Shown here piece by piece: positions 8,585 through 17,179 of a stretch of 64,000 nt of DNA. This stretch comes from Lachnospiraceae bacterium KH1T2 (lineage in GTDB: Bacteria > Bacillota > Clostridia > Lachnospirales > Lachnospiraceae), in the NCBI GenBank assembly GCA_900114405.1, contig FOSY01000010.1:48044-112043 (forward strand), read 5' to 3'. Under the pieces are notes generated by a model. It saw only the letters and a list, made by a program, of their open reading frames with translations, ran no database searches and was not told the origin of the DNA. How positions within the stretch are numbered: position 1 is the stretch's first letter; every line of letters begins with the position of its first letter. A program made the translations under genes and the position numbers.

Positions 8585-9913
8585 ATGAAGAGTGATAAAT
8601 TTATACGCATAATTTGGGGGACTGCATGTATTTTGAGCTCGATCTTTTTGACGGGGTGTGCCGGGAGAAATGCTGATGGCAAAACAAAGCTGGAATTTGC
8701 AATGTTTGGCGGGAATAACTGGGACGTTGCAGTTCAGGACAGTTATGAGGTTATGGAAAAAGTTATAGAGCGTTTTGAAAGATCGCACCCAAATGTAGAT
8801 ATCGTATACGAGACAGGGATATTGAAAGAAGATTATTCTGAGTGGCTGAGTGAAAAAATTCTAAGTGATGAAGCACCTGATGTAATGATGGTAGCAAAAA
8901 CGGATTTTGACAGATTTGTAGACCTTGATATATTGCAGAATCTTGATGAATATGTAAATGATGACCCGCAGTTCGACGTTTCAAAAATATATGAGGCAGC
9001 GTTGGAAACTGGCAAAGTGAATGGCTCACAGTATGGGATACCGATTGAGACTATACCGTATCTGATGTTTGTCAATAAATCGCTGCTTTCCAAAGAAAAT
9101 ATTGAAATTCCGTCAAATGATTATACATTCGATGATCTGTATGACATATGCAGAAAAGTCACTAAAGATACTGATGGTGATGGACTTTTGGATCAATTTG
9201 GCATATATAAATACAGTTGGAAAGATGCGGCAGCGGCAAATAATGCTATCCTCTTTAGTGAAGATGGTAAAAAGTGCAATTTTACATCTTCAGAGCTGAA
9301 AGATGCGATCACATTCATAGATTCGCTTGAAGTGCTCAATGGCGGACAGACTATAACGCAGGAAATGTTTGATGAGGGAAGAGTCGCCTTCATGCCGCTA
9401 ACGCTCGCTGAATACAGAACTTATAAGACATATCCGTATAAAATAAAAAAATATTCGGATTTTCAATGGGACTGTATAACTATGCCCAGAGGACCTGAAG
9501 GAGATAATACATCAAGGATCGATGCTTTGAATATCGCGATGAGTTCTCGCAGTGTAAATAAAGATATCGCATGGGAATTTATGAAATTTCTTACTATGGA
9601 TAAAGAGGTACAGCTGGAGCTATATAAGGAAACACCTGCGGCTTCGGTGCTGCCTTCTGTTATGGAATCTGAGGAAGGCGAGAGGATCATTGAAGGCGGA
9701 GAGACAGATACAGAGCAGCTTATTCATTCAAGTATGATAGGCAAAACTATAAAAAATGGATGTGCCGAGATGAGATTTGATGCATATGAAGGTGCTATGA
9801 ACCTTGCAGACAGTGAGATAGCATCCCTTATAGCGTCAGGACTTGATACAGATATTGAGAGTGCAATGAGGGACATTCAGACAAAAGTATCAGAATACCT
9901 TAGACGGTTTTAA
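8585..9913 (+). CDS. family 1 extracellular solute-binding lipoprotein
   Basis: A 442-residue sugar- or oligosaccharide-binding lipoprotein of the MalE/UgpB-like family. The signal peptide ends in LTGC with Cys25. The mature domain starts KTKLEFAMFGG and contains the family patterns VDIVYETG, APDVMMV and GRVAFMPL. It starts 9 bases after the response regulator, without an obvious ribosome binding site, so translation may be coupled. No permease or ATPase of the matching (MalFGK-type) class is nearby. It may supply a permease encoded elsewhere or be an additional ligand sensor of this operon. Confidence 0.88.
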   Translation: MKSDKFIRIIWGTACILSSIFLTGCAGRNADGKTKLEFAMFGGNNWDVAVQDSYEVMEKVIERFERSHPNVDIVYETGILKEDYSEWLSEKILSDEAPDVMMVAKTDFDRFVDLDILQNLDEYVNDDPQFDVSKIYEAALETGKVNGSQYGIPIETIPYLMFVNKSLLSKENIEIPSNDYTFDDLYDICRKVTKDTDGDGLLDQFGIYKYSWKDAAAANNAILFSEDGKKCNFTSSELKDAITFIDSLEVLNGGQTITQEMFDEGRVAFMPLTLAEYRTYKTYPYKIKKYSDFQWDCITMPRGPEGDNTSRIDALNIAMSSRSVNKDIAWEFMKFLTMDKEVQLELYKETPAASVLPSVMESEEGERIIEGGETDTEQLIHSSMIGKTIKNGCAEMRFDAYEGAMNLADSEIASLIASGLDTDIESAMRDIQTKVSEYLRRF

Positions 9914-9992
9914 GGAAAAATTAAGGCTTAGAGTATTTTGATTATGATAAAATCTTGACTTAACAATCTATTGAAAGGCTATAAAAACCACG

Positions 9993-10712
9993 ATGGGTGA
10001 TTCAGCGATAAGTGTTAAACAATTATATAAGATTTTTTTATTGGGAAAAGAAAAGGTCAGAGCTCTAAATGGCGTAAGCTTTGATATAGAAAAAGGACAA
10101 TTTGTAGCTATCGTAGGAACGTCCGGCTCCGGAAAGTCAACGCTGCTGAATATGCTGGCAGGTCTTGAAGCGCCGACAAAGGGCACGATAAAGATAGCCG
10201 GGGAAAATATTGAACACTATAATGAACGACAGCTTGTTAAATTCAGACGAAATCATGTGGGCTTTATATTTCAGTCGTATAACCTTCTTCCGACGATGGA
10301 TGCTGTTGAAAATGTAGCATTGCCATTGACTTTTAGAGGTATGGACAAAAGTCTTAGAGAGAAGAAGGCTCTAAAGGCACTAAAGATGGTCGGGCTGCAA
10401 AAATATATAAAGCACAGACCTACGGAAATGTCAGGCGGACAGCAGCAAAGAGTAGGAATTGCCAGAGCTCTGGTGCTTGAGCCGGAGATAATCTTTGCTG
10501 ATGAGCCTACAGGAAATCTGGACTCTGTGACAACAGAGGAAATTCTAAAGCTGATGCAGGATGTTGTGAGGAAAAATAAGACCACGCTTGTAATGGTCAC
10601 ACATGATAATCATCTTGCATCATTTGCGGATAGGATAATCCGCATAAAAGATGGAAAAATCATAAACGATGAAAAAAGGGAGCAGTTTAAGAAAAATGAA
10701 GAAGTCTGTTAA
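9993..10712 (+). CDS. ABC transporter ATP-binding protein (LolD/MacB type)
   Basis: A single-domain ATPase of 239 residues powering a MacB-like exporter. It shows Walker A GTSGSGKST (about residues 44-52), a Q-loop in FIFQSYNLLP, signature MSGGQQQRVGIARAL and Walker B IIFADEPTGNLD. The D-loop form GNLD is typical of the LolD/MacB/FtsE group. It is the first gene of a three-gene operon with the surface protein and FtsX-like permease that follow. Only AAAGG about 14 bases upstream resembles a ribosome binding site. The exported substrate is unknown; peptide, lipid or envelope-stress roles are all possible. Confidence 0.93.
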   Translation: MGDSAISVKQLYKIFLLGKEKVRALNGVSFDIEKGQFVAIVGTSGSGKSTLLNMLAGLEAPTKGTIKIAGENIEHYNERQLVKFRRNHVGFIFQSYNLLPTMDAVENVALPLTFRGMDKSLREKKALKALKMVGLQKYIKHRPTEMSGGQQQRVGIARALVLEPEIIFADEPTGNLDSVTTEEILKLMQDVVRKNKTTLVMVTHDNHLASFADRIIRIKDGKIINDEKREQFKKNEEVC

Positions 10713-12294
10713 GTTTTTAATAGCATGTGGAATTTCAGCATTGGCTGTTATGAATATGGCAGCTGCGAGACCTGTTGCAACATTGGCGGCAGTAAATGCT
10801 GTGAGCATAAATGACCACTCAGATGATCCTGAGCAGTATTATTATGTTGATGACGATGATGATGACGATAAAAATGACAGCTCGGATAATTCATCTTCAG
10901 GAAGTTCTACAGATGGCGGAGCGGTATCAACAAGTGATTTCATAAAACCGGCTGCTACATGGTTTACACCTGTGTGTGAGCATGGAAAAGCCGTTTATGT
11001 GGTACTTCCGCTTGTAAATATGTTTAAGTATGATGTGAAGGATGTTGTCGTAACACCTGTAGTTTCAGAGAAGACAGACGAATTTCCTTTTGAGATAGAT
11101 GTGACAGGCTTTACACAGAAAATCGGAACTCTTAAAGGCGAAAATACAGAGCCTGACAGAAATAAAAGAGCAGAGAACTGTGTGTGGGCTTTTAAAACAA
11201 GAGATACAGTAAAGAGTGGTTATTATAAACTCAACTTTAACGTAGTATATACTAATCCGCTAAATTCTATTGAAAGCTGTACTATTTCAACATACGTTAA
11301 GACAGTAGGTCTTGCAAAGTATGGTACGACAGACGGAACAGAGGATAATGAGAAAAAGTCAACTCCCAGGGTGATAGTAAAAGGCTTTACTACGGAGCCT
11401 GCAAAAGTCCAGGCAGGAGATAATTTCAAACTTAATCTCATTGTTGAAAATACTTCCAAAAAGACTTCAGTACAGAATATGGAGCTTGACCTTACAGGTA
11501 CAGTAGCAGGTAAGGATGAAAGCAGCTCATATGCAGCATTTCTGCCAACTTCAGGTGCGAATAGCTTCTATATCGAAAATATAGCGGCAGGTGGAACGGC
11601 GCAGCTTTCAATGGAATTTAATGCAAAGTCTGATCTTGAGCAGAAGCCTTACATTATGTCTATAAAAATGCAGTATGAAGATGATATGGCGAATGCTTAT
11701 GAGGGTGAAGCCTCTGTTTCTATACCGGTGCATCAGATTTCAAAGTTTGACACAAGCACACCGGATATCGAACCGTCTTCGATAGCTGTAGGTGAGCAGT
11801 CCGACGTGATGTTCAGTATTTATAATACAGGTAAGACAAAGCTTTATAATGTTTCTGTCACTGCAAGCGGAGATTCGATAGAGCCTGCACTGGCATACGT
11901 TGGAGGCATAGAGTCAGGTGGTACAGGTAATGTCGATCTCATGCTTACAGGTGCAGCCCCTACAATGGATGATGGGACGATCAATCTTGTGATCTCTTAT
12001 GAAGATGAGTCAGGTAATGCTACTCTTACAGAAAAGGCAATAAATCTATATGTTTCAGATTCATCAGAGGATGATTATTCGGGAGTGGATGACTACACTG
12101 ATGACGGAAGTACCGGCATGAATCCGACACTTATGAAAGTTCTTATAGGAGTTGGTATAGGTGTTGCAGTTATAGTGATAATCGTGATAATCCTTAAGAT
12201 AAAGGGAAAGAGAAAACGCAAGAAAGAGCAGCAGATGCTTGAAGAGCTTCTCGATGAAGATATAGAAAACGAGGAAAAAGATGAAAATAAGTGA
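10696..12294 (+). CDS. membrane-anchored CARDB-like surface protein of a MacB-type exporter
   Basis: A 532-residue protein exposed outside the cell. ATG 10696 gives a clean signal peptide (residues 1-30); an ATG at 10669 is possible but has no ribosome binding site. Residues 52-58 are seven consecutive Asp. Then follow at least two Ig-like repeats with phrases such as VQAGDNFKLNLIVENTSKK and IAVGEQSDVMFSIYNTGKT, the CARDB/COG1361 style. A C-terminal membrane helix (about 480-505) is followed by a highly charged tail. It overlaps the ATPase by 17 bases and the permease by 14 bases, so the three are translated together. It occupies the position that the periplasmic adaptor MacA has in Gram-negatives; an adaptor-like role is inference. 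Confidence 0.85.
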   Translation: MKKSVKFLIACGISALAVMNMAAARPVATLAAVNAVSINDHSDDPEQYYYVDDDDDDDKNDSSDNSSSGSSTDGGAVSTSDFIKPAATWFTPVCEHGKAVYVVLPLVNMFKYDVKDVVVTPVVSEKTDEFPFEIDVTGFTQKIGTLKGENTEPDRNKRAENCVWAFKTRDTVKSGYYKLNFNVVYTNPLNSIESCTISTYVKTVGLAKYGTTDGTEDNEKKSTPRVIVKGFTTEPAKVQAGDNFKLNLIVENTSKKTSVQNMELDLTGTVAGKDESSSYAAFLPTSGANSFYIENIAAGGTAQLSMEFNAKSDLEQKPYIMSIKMQYEDDMANAYEGEASVSIPVHQISKFDTSTPDIEPSSIAVGEQSDVMFSIYNTGKTKLYNVSVTASGDSIEPALAYVGGIESGGTGNVDLMLTGAAPTMDDGTINLVISYEDESGNATLTEKAINLYVSDSSEDDYSGVDDYTDDGSTGMNPTLMKVLIGVGIGVAVIVIIVIILKIKGKRKRKKEQQMLEELLDEDIENEEKDENK

Positions 12295-13681
12295 TCTTTT
12301 GCACATGAGCTTGAGTTCACTTTTTAAGCGTAAACTTCGAACCATTCTGACAATTCTTGGTGTTGTTATAGGTATAGCGTCTATCGTTATAATGGTGTCG
12401 CTTGGCTTAGGGCTTAAACAGCAGCAGATGGATATGATCGAGCAGTATGGTGGCTTGAAGACGATTACGGTTACAGAGGGGAGCTCATCCGGAGGCGGTC
12501 ATAGTGAAAGCGGAACTTCGTCAGGCAAGGATCTTTCAAAAAAACTGACTGACAGTACTATAGAGACTATACGATCTATGGACCATGTGGAAATTGTTTC
12601 TCCCGTTTTGGATTTTGAAATGATAATAAAAACGGGAGCTTATAATTATGATGTATATGGTGCAAGCGGATATAGCCTTGAAGCGCTTGAAGATATGAAT
12701 TGGAAGTTCTCAGAGGGAGAGCTTCCGAAAAAAGGTGATCCATTAAAGTTTGTATATGGAAATCTGGTATTGCAGAATTTTAATGATGCGCGAGGAGATT
12801 CCGTATATTATGACACGGGAGAATTGCCTGACATAGACCTTATGAAAGATCCGCTGTTTGTAGTTTTTGATACGGAAGCGTATTATGAAACACAAAATTC
12901 CTCTGATGAATCTCCTTTTGATGCGGGAACAGTGGACGATGGTTCTGGAAGCGGCTCAAAAGTCAAGCAGCCGCCGAAAAAGTATATAATCCCTACAGCA
13001 GGAGTGCTTTACGGTGATGGACCTGATGATTATAAGGATTATAGCTATAATATATATTGTGATATAGAGCCGCTGATCGCGCAGCTTAAGAAGGTGTTTA
13101 GAGGAAAAGCGATTCCTGGGCAGCCGACAAAGAAAAACGGCTCACCGTACCGCGAGATTTACTATTCTTCGATATATGTGAAAGCTGATGATGTTGAAAA
13201 TGTAAAAGATCTGCAGACGCAGATACAGAATCTCGGATATGAAGCTTCAAGTAATACGGAATGGATAGAGCAGACAAAGAAAACTTCAGAGCAGCAGCAG
13301 GCAATGCTTGGTGGAATAGGTGCTGTCGCTTTGCTGGTTGCGGCAATCGGTATCGCAAACACGATGATGATGTCTATCTATGAAAGAACCAAAGAAATCG
13401 GTATCATGAAGGTACTTGGATGCGATCTGAGTGATATCAGAAGCCTGTTTCTGATAGAAGCTGCATTGATAGGTTTGATAGGCGGAGCAGTCGGTGATCT
13501 GCTGAGTTTTTCAGTTTCATGTGTGATCAATTCGGTCACGGGGGAGAGGACATCACTAATACCGCTCTGGCTGTATATGATCGGGCTTGGATTTGCAGTA
13601 TTCGTAGGTGTGGCAGCGGGATTTTTCCCGTCTAAGAGAGCGATGGAGCTTAGTCCGCTTTCTGCAATTAAAAATGAATGA
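12281..13681 (+). CDS. ABC transporter permease, MacB/FtsX family
   Basis: A 466-residue permease that partners the ATPase at 9993-10712. The topology is MacB-like: an N-terminal helix starting KRKLRTILTILGVVIGI, a large extracellular domain (about 45-345) and three C-terminal helices that include ERTKEIGIMKVLG and end with PSKRAMELSPLSAI. A Ser/Gly-rich stretch near residues 68-85 (SSSGGGHSESGTSSG) looks like a flexible insert. It overlaps the surface-protein gene by 14 bases and is followed by a strong terminator, so it closes the operon. Confidence 0.94.
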   Translation: MKISDLLHMSLSSLFKRKLRTILTILGVVIGIASIVIMVSLGLGLKQQQMDMIEQYGGLKTITVTEGSSSGGGHSESGTSSGKDLSKKLTDSTIETIRSMDHVEIVSPVLDFEMIIKTGAYNYDVYGASGYSLEALEDMNWKFSEGELPKKGDPLKFVYGNLVLQNFNDARGDSVYYDTGELPDIDLMKDPLFVVFDTEAYYETQNSSDESPFDAGTVDDGSGSGSKVKQPPKKYIIPTAGVLYGDGPDDYKDYSYNIYCDIEPLIAQLKKVFRGKAIPGQPTKKNGSPYREIYYSSIYVKADDVENVKDLQTQIQNLGYEASSNTEWIEQTKKTSEQQQAMLGGIGAVALLVAAIGIANTMMMSIYERTKEIGIMKVLGCDLSDIRSLFLIEAALIGLIGGAVGDLLSFSVSCVINSVTGERTSLIPLWLYMIGLGFAVFVGVAAGFFPSKRAMELSPLSAIKNE

Positions 13682-13696
13682 TATAGTTTATGATAT

Positions 13697-13732
13697 GGGC
13701 TGTGAGCGATTCACAGCCCTTTTATCTTTTTT
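13697..13732 (+). terminator. intrinsic terminator of the MacB-like operon
   Basis: A perfect 9-bp stem (GGGCTGTGA at 13697-13705, TCACAGCCC at 13711-13719) with a 5-base loop is followed by a T-rich tail. Confidence 0.92.
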
Positions 13733-13935
13733 GGAATTTCATATAAGTCAAAAATGCGACGTGTGCGGCGTTAAATAGTCTATGCCATTTACGTTTCTTA
13801 GATAAAAATATGCATTTCGTCCGCTGACGGCTACCATTCGTCAGGTTTTAAACATAAATGATGAACTGCGTGATAATATTATGTGGAACATATTGCGGAG
13901 AGATCCGTAAGTTTAGTATAAGGATGGGGAAGCAT

Positions 13936-15093
13936 ATGAGTAAATTTGATGTTAAGACCGAGGGGCTAAAAGTCCATTCGGACTCGTTGCAAGGCATTTC
14001 AAGGCAAATTGAAAGCATTGGAACGGAGGTACTCGACATTGCAAATGCGATGCGAGGGTGCTCTGAGTTTGTCGAAGTGAAATTTTGCCTGAGTAAGCTT
14101 GCTGAAAGCATAGGCGGCTATTCGCAAAGTGCTAAAAGTATGCAAAGTGCGTTAGATGATATTTCGTCAAAATATCAGTCGACAGAAACTAAGCTGACAC
14201 ATATGAGTGATGATCTTGTAGTCGTGGATGACGGACAGGGTGAAAATGGAAGCGGCACTGGCTCTGGTAAATCGCCAAAATGGTCTGATCTTGGCTGGGA
14301 TTCGGTAGGAAGCTTTGGCGCTTTGGGTCAGATGGCTGCAATGATGGGATATGCAGTTGATGGCAACATGGGCAAAGCAATGGGAAACTGGGCTAAATCA
14401 TTAGCAGGGTTCTATAAGGAAGCAGAGAGCGGAGGAAGTGATCTGCTTGGGCTTTTACCTAATGGTACAGTTCAAAAAGCGGGTGATGCTTTTGGTGATT
14501 CAATTCTCGGGGGTATTAAGAACGGTGATTTAAGCGGCGCTCTTGGTACAATGAAAGGCAACGCAGGTGAGGCAATAAGTGCAGGATTAAATGGAGCTGC
14601 AGATGAATATAAGCTATTTGGTGAAGGCGTTACAGCAGCAGACAAGGTAAGCGCTTCTGCAAACTGGGCTGCTGCAATTCTCGATAATGGTTTTGATAAC
14701 TATGATGAATATAAAAACGGCGGAATATCTGCCGGAAGAGCAGTTGCAGAAACTGCTGTGGAGACTGCGGTTGACGTAGGAATGGATATTGGAGCTAATG
14801 CAGCGATAGGTATAGCGGCTGCTGCACTTACACCTGCTGCACCGGCTGTAGCTGTAGGACTTGCGGCATCTGCTGCTGTATGGGGAATTAACGCCGGTGT
14901 GGAGTATTTCACAGGAAAAGACTGTGGTGAGTGGGCTGCTGATTTCGTATGCGATGGTATCGAAGCGGCTGGTAATGGACTTAGTGCTGCTGCAGATTGG
15001 GCAGGCGATAAGCTTTCTGATGCAGCAAAGGATCTGGGTGATCTCGTTTCATCATCACCGCTGGGTTCAGTAGTCAGCTGGGCAGGATTTTGA
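13936..15093 (+). CDS. WXG100-like protein, candidate type VII secretion substrate
   Basis: A 385-residue protein without a signal peptide. ATG 13936 is chosen, preceded by GGGGA about 5 bases upstream; the frame stays open upstream to 13858. Residues 1-95 look like a helical hairpin of the WXG100/LXG sort: two amphipathic helices with heptads around a turn near MRGCSEF. The rest is glycine/alanine-rich, with a hydrophobic block around residues 255-310 rich in Ala, Val, Gly and Pro, and recurring GxxG/AxxA patterns. It has no Cys/His catalytic cluster. The next gene encodes a DUF4176 protein, a family found beside LXG/WXG secretion substrates. A membrane-active or structural role is possible. 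Toxin activity is not demonstrated by any motif. Confidence 0.75.
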   Translation: MSKFDVKTEGLKVHSDSLQGISRQIESIGTEVLDIANAMRGCSEFVEVKFCLSKLAESIGGYSQSAKSMQSALDDISSKYQSTETKLTHMSDDLVVVDDGQGENGSGTGSGKSPKWSDLGWDSVGSFGALGQMAAMMGYAVDGNMGKAMGNWAKSLAGFYKEAESGGSDLLGLLPNGTVQKAGDAFGDSILGGIKNGDLSGALGTMKGNAGEAISAGLNGAADEYKLFGEGVTAADKVSASANWAAAILDNGFDNYDEYKNGGISAGRAVAETAVETAVDVGMDIGANAAIGIAAAALTPAAPAVAVGLAASAAVWGINAGVEYFTGKDCGEWAADFVCDGIEAAGNGLSAAADWAGDKLSDAAKDLGDLVSSSPLGSVVSWAGF

Positions 15094-15131
15094 TAAAATA
15101 GTAAATAGTGCATAGATTAAGGAGAGAAAAA

Positions 15132-15413
15132 ATGACTGAAATAAGAGAGTTACTTCCAATTGGTTCAATTGTTTGGCTTAAGGATGCAAAGAGAGCTTTA
15201 ATGATCTTTGGTGTGAAACAGACTAATCAGGAAACTAAGGTCGAGTATGATTACATCGGAGTTTTATATCCGGAAGGAAATCTTGGAGTAAAATCACAGT
15301 TTATGTTTAATCATAAAGATATAGAAAAAGTGGTTTTCAGAGGTTATGAGGATACTACAAGATCAGCTTTTGTAGATAATCTTGAAAAATATTATGAAAG
15401 TGCAGCGAAATGA
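15132..15413 (+). CDS. DUF4176 family protein
   Basis: A 93-residue soluble protein starting at ATG 15132 after AAGGAGAG. It shows the DUF4176 pattern: LLPIGSIVWLK at the start, then LMIFGVKQ, YDYIGVLYPEG, a Phe-Asn-His cluster and VVFRGYED. Members are commonly encoded in type VII secretion effector clusters, where some act as targeting or chaperone partners (the Staphylococcus EsaE type, from memory). It follows the WXG100-like gene by 38 bases and overlaps the next gene by 4 bases, so a partner role for the upstream protein is likely but inferred. Confidence 0.85.
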   Translation: MTEIRELLPIGSIVWLKDAKRALMIFGVKQTNQETKVEYDYIGVLYPEGNLGVKSQFMFNHKDIEKVVFRGYEDTTRSAFVDNLEKYYESAAK

Positions 15414-15952
15414 AGAAATTATCACAGATAGATAATGCAGAAGAAAAAATATATATAGAAAATTATGTGACAGCTCTTTATACGAAAGGTGTCTTTAGCG
15501 TAATGGCGGCTGTAGTTATCAGTCTTGTAGGTCTTCTTTTAATATTTCTTGACGTAAAGATTGCTGCAGCTATCATTGAAAATAATGATAATGGGATACT
15601 TTTTGCTTTTGTGTTTTTACTTTTTCTCTTTGGCTTGTTTATGCTCATGGCGCTGCCGATATTGGGGGCTGATCGAAAGAAGTACAGAGAATTTTGTAAA
15701 GACATAAGAAATGGAAATCTCATCATAAGTAAAGTTAATGTTGGCGAAGTGCTTAGAACTACTCATAAAGGTATAGATTCATATTATGCGGAATCTTTTA
15801 TTGATGAAGATGGTGTGGCTTATGATAAAGATTTTTCCAGCAGATTATATGGATATACCGGTCATATAAATGGCTACAAGCAGGGTATATATTTTGAATC
15901 TGTAAAAAATTATAGTTCTAGACCGTATAGGGGCATTATACCTTGCAGGTAA
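15410..15952 (+). CDS. membrane protein with two transmembrane segments, unknown function
   Basis: A 180-residue protein that I do not recognise. It has a cytosolic N-terminus of about 30 residues, two membrane helices (about 28-52 and 62-88) and a polar C-terminal domain of about 90 residues. That domain is rich in Tyr and Gly, with the pattern SRLYGYTGHINGYKQGIYFE. It overlaps the DUF4176 gene (ATGA), so it belongs to the same transcriptional unit as the type VII-like substrate. By position it could be an immunity or accessory membrane protein; the sequence alone does not decide this. Confidence 0.7.
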   Translation: MKKLSQIDNAEEKIYIENYVTALYTKGVFSVMAAVVISLVGLLLIFLDVKIAAAIIENNDNGILFAFVFLLFLFGLFMLMALPILGADRKKYREFCKDIRNGNLIISKVNVGEVLRTTHKGIDSYYAESFIDEDGVAYDKDFSSRLYGYTGHINGYKQGIYFESVKNYSSRPYRGIIPCR

Positions 15953-16018
15953 GGCTTTTGATAAGGTTATCAGACATATTTTTGTGAGATGAGTATAAAA
16001 ACGACGATTAATAGTGTA

Positions 16019-16047
16019 TTGTCATTGCTTTTTAATTAATTTATAAT
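16019..16047 (+). promoter_or_regulatory. sigma-A promoter of the purine-salvage operon
   Basis: TTGTCA (16019-16024), a 17-base spacer and a perfect TATAAT (16042-16047). It lies 48 bases upstream of the small gene at 16095 and is the strongest consensus promoter in this region. Confidence 0.75.
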
Positions 16048-16094
16048 GAAAGTGATTTTATATGCATTTAGATTAATAAAGAGGCAGAGAATTA

Positions 16095-16346
16095 ATGGAT
16101 AATCACGAAGTACAACTTACAAAAATTGTTAATACAGAGGATAAGGATAAGCTTATCAGCATGCTTGTAAAGGCACGTGTTTCTTATCTTGAAAAGTGGG
16201 AAAGAGTTCCTTTCTTTAAGAGAAGAGAATTCAATGGTAAGAAAGAAGTATGTGTCATCTATGTAAATGAAAATCAGAAAGAGCAGGCAGACGAGATATA
16301 TAATTCTTTTATGGGAATGAGTAAAAATTCTGCAAAAGAGGGTTGA
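16095..16346 (+). CDS. small conserved-looking protein, DUF2007-like fold suspected
   Basis: An 83-residue soluble protein. The pattern, an N-terminal strand with VQLTKIVNTED, a helix DKLISMLVKARV, and a C-terminal CVIYVNENQKEQADEIY strand-helix, resembles the small alpha/beta DUF2007 signal-transducing family, but the match is by eye. A purine-rich ribosome binding site (GAGGCAGAGA) precedes ATG 16095. It ends three bases before the purine nucleoside phosphorylase gene and shares its promoter. Confidence 0.75.
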   Translation: MDNHEVQLTKIVNTEDKDKLISMLVKARVSYLEKWERVPFFKRREFNGKKEVCVIYVNENQKEQADEIYNSFMGMSKNSAKEG

Positions 16347-16349
16347 TAT

Positions 16350-17174
16350 ATGTTCGGAACAGCTTACGATAAGGTTAAGCACTGCTATGAGTGCATTAGA
16401 AAAATTACAGAATTTGAACCGGAAATCGCTTTGGTACTTGGATCAGGACTTGGTGATTTTGCTGAAAATATCGAGGTCGAGCAGGTTATCGAATATAAAG
16501 ATATAGATGGCTTTCCTGTATCTACAGCACCGGGACATGCGGGGCAGTTTATCTGCGGTACACTTAAAGGCAAAAAGATCATATGTATGAAAGGCAGGAT
16601 ACACTATTATGAGGGGTATCCTGTTTCTGATGTTGTTCTCCCGATACGACTTATGAAGATGATGGGAGCAAAGATCTTATTCCTTACAAATGCATCGGGC
16701 GGAATGAAAGCTGACTTTAATGCCGGTGATTTTATGCTCATCACTGACCATATATCAATATTTGCGCCGAATCCGTTGATCGGCCCGAATATAGATGAGT
16801 TCGGTGTGCGTTTCCCTGATATGACGGAAGCATATGATAGAGAGCTTTCAGAAAAAGTCAGAGAAGCTGCAAAGGACATAGAACTTGATCTTAAGGAAGG
16901 CGTTTATGTACAGCTTACAGGACCTTCGTATGAGTCTCCGGCTGAGATACAGCTTCTTAAGCGGCTTGGAGGAGATGCAGTAGGAATGAGTACTGTTGTA
17001 GAGGCCATAGCAGGACACCATGCAGGTATGCGTGTAGTTGGTGTTTCTAATATTGCGAACCTTGCAGCCGGAATAGCTGACCATAAACTTACTGGTGAAG
17101 AAGTGATAGAGGCTGGTAAAATTTCTGCTCCGAGATTCCGTGATCTTATAATCCGGGCAGTTGAGAGATTCTAA
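16350..17174 (+). CDS. punA: purine-nucleoside phosphorylase
   Basis: Catalyses phosphorolysis of (deoxy)inosine/guanosine-type nucleosides to base and ribose-1-phosphate in the cytosol. The 274 residues are the standard length for the trimeric class. It shows the phosphate loop LGSGLGDF, APGHAG, the substrate region GRIHYYEGY and NASGG. Toward the C-terminus are the family patterns GMSTVVEA, AGHHAGMRVVG and SNIANLAAG. It lies between a small gene and an aminohydrolase whose deaminated products could be its substrates, so a purine salvage unit is likely. Confidence 0.95.
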   Translation: MFGTAYDKVKHCYECIRKITEFEPEIALVLGSGLGDFAENIEVEQVIEYKDIDGFPVSTAPGHAGQFICGTLKGKKIICMKGRIHYYEGYPVSDVVLPIRLMKMMGAKILFLTNASGGMKADFNAGDFMLITDHISIFAPNPLIGPNIDEFGVRFPDMTEAYDRELSEKVREAAKDIELDLKEGVYVQLTGPSYESPAEIQLLKRLGGDAVGMSTVVEAIAGHHAGMRVVGVSNIANLAAGIADHKLTGEEVIEAGKISAPRFRDLIIRAVERF

Positions 17175-17179
17175 AAAAT

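Noticed and set aside
9914..9992. Promoter TTGACT...TATAAA before the LolD-like ATPase gene
   Set aside because: The spacing is about 19 bases and transcription would start too close to or at the start codon to leave a normal leader; not convincing.
13823..13843. Short inverted repeat CTGACG/CGTCAG before the WXG100-like gene
   Set aside because: Six-base arms with no U-run; expected by chance.
14700..15113. Minus-strand Ala/Pro-rich frame of 137 codons
   Set aside because: It mirrors the Ala/Gly-rich body of the WXG100-like gene; composition bias explains it.
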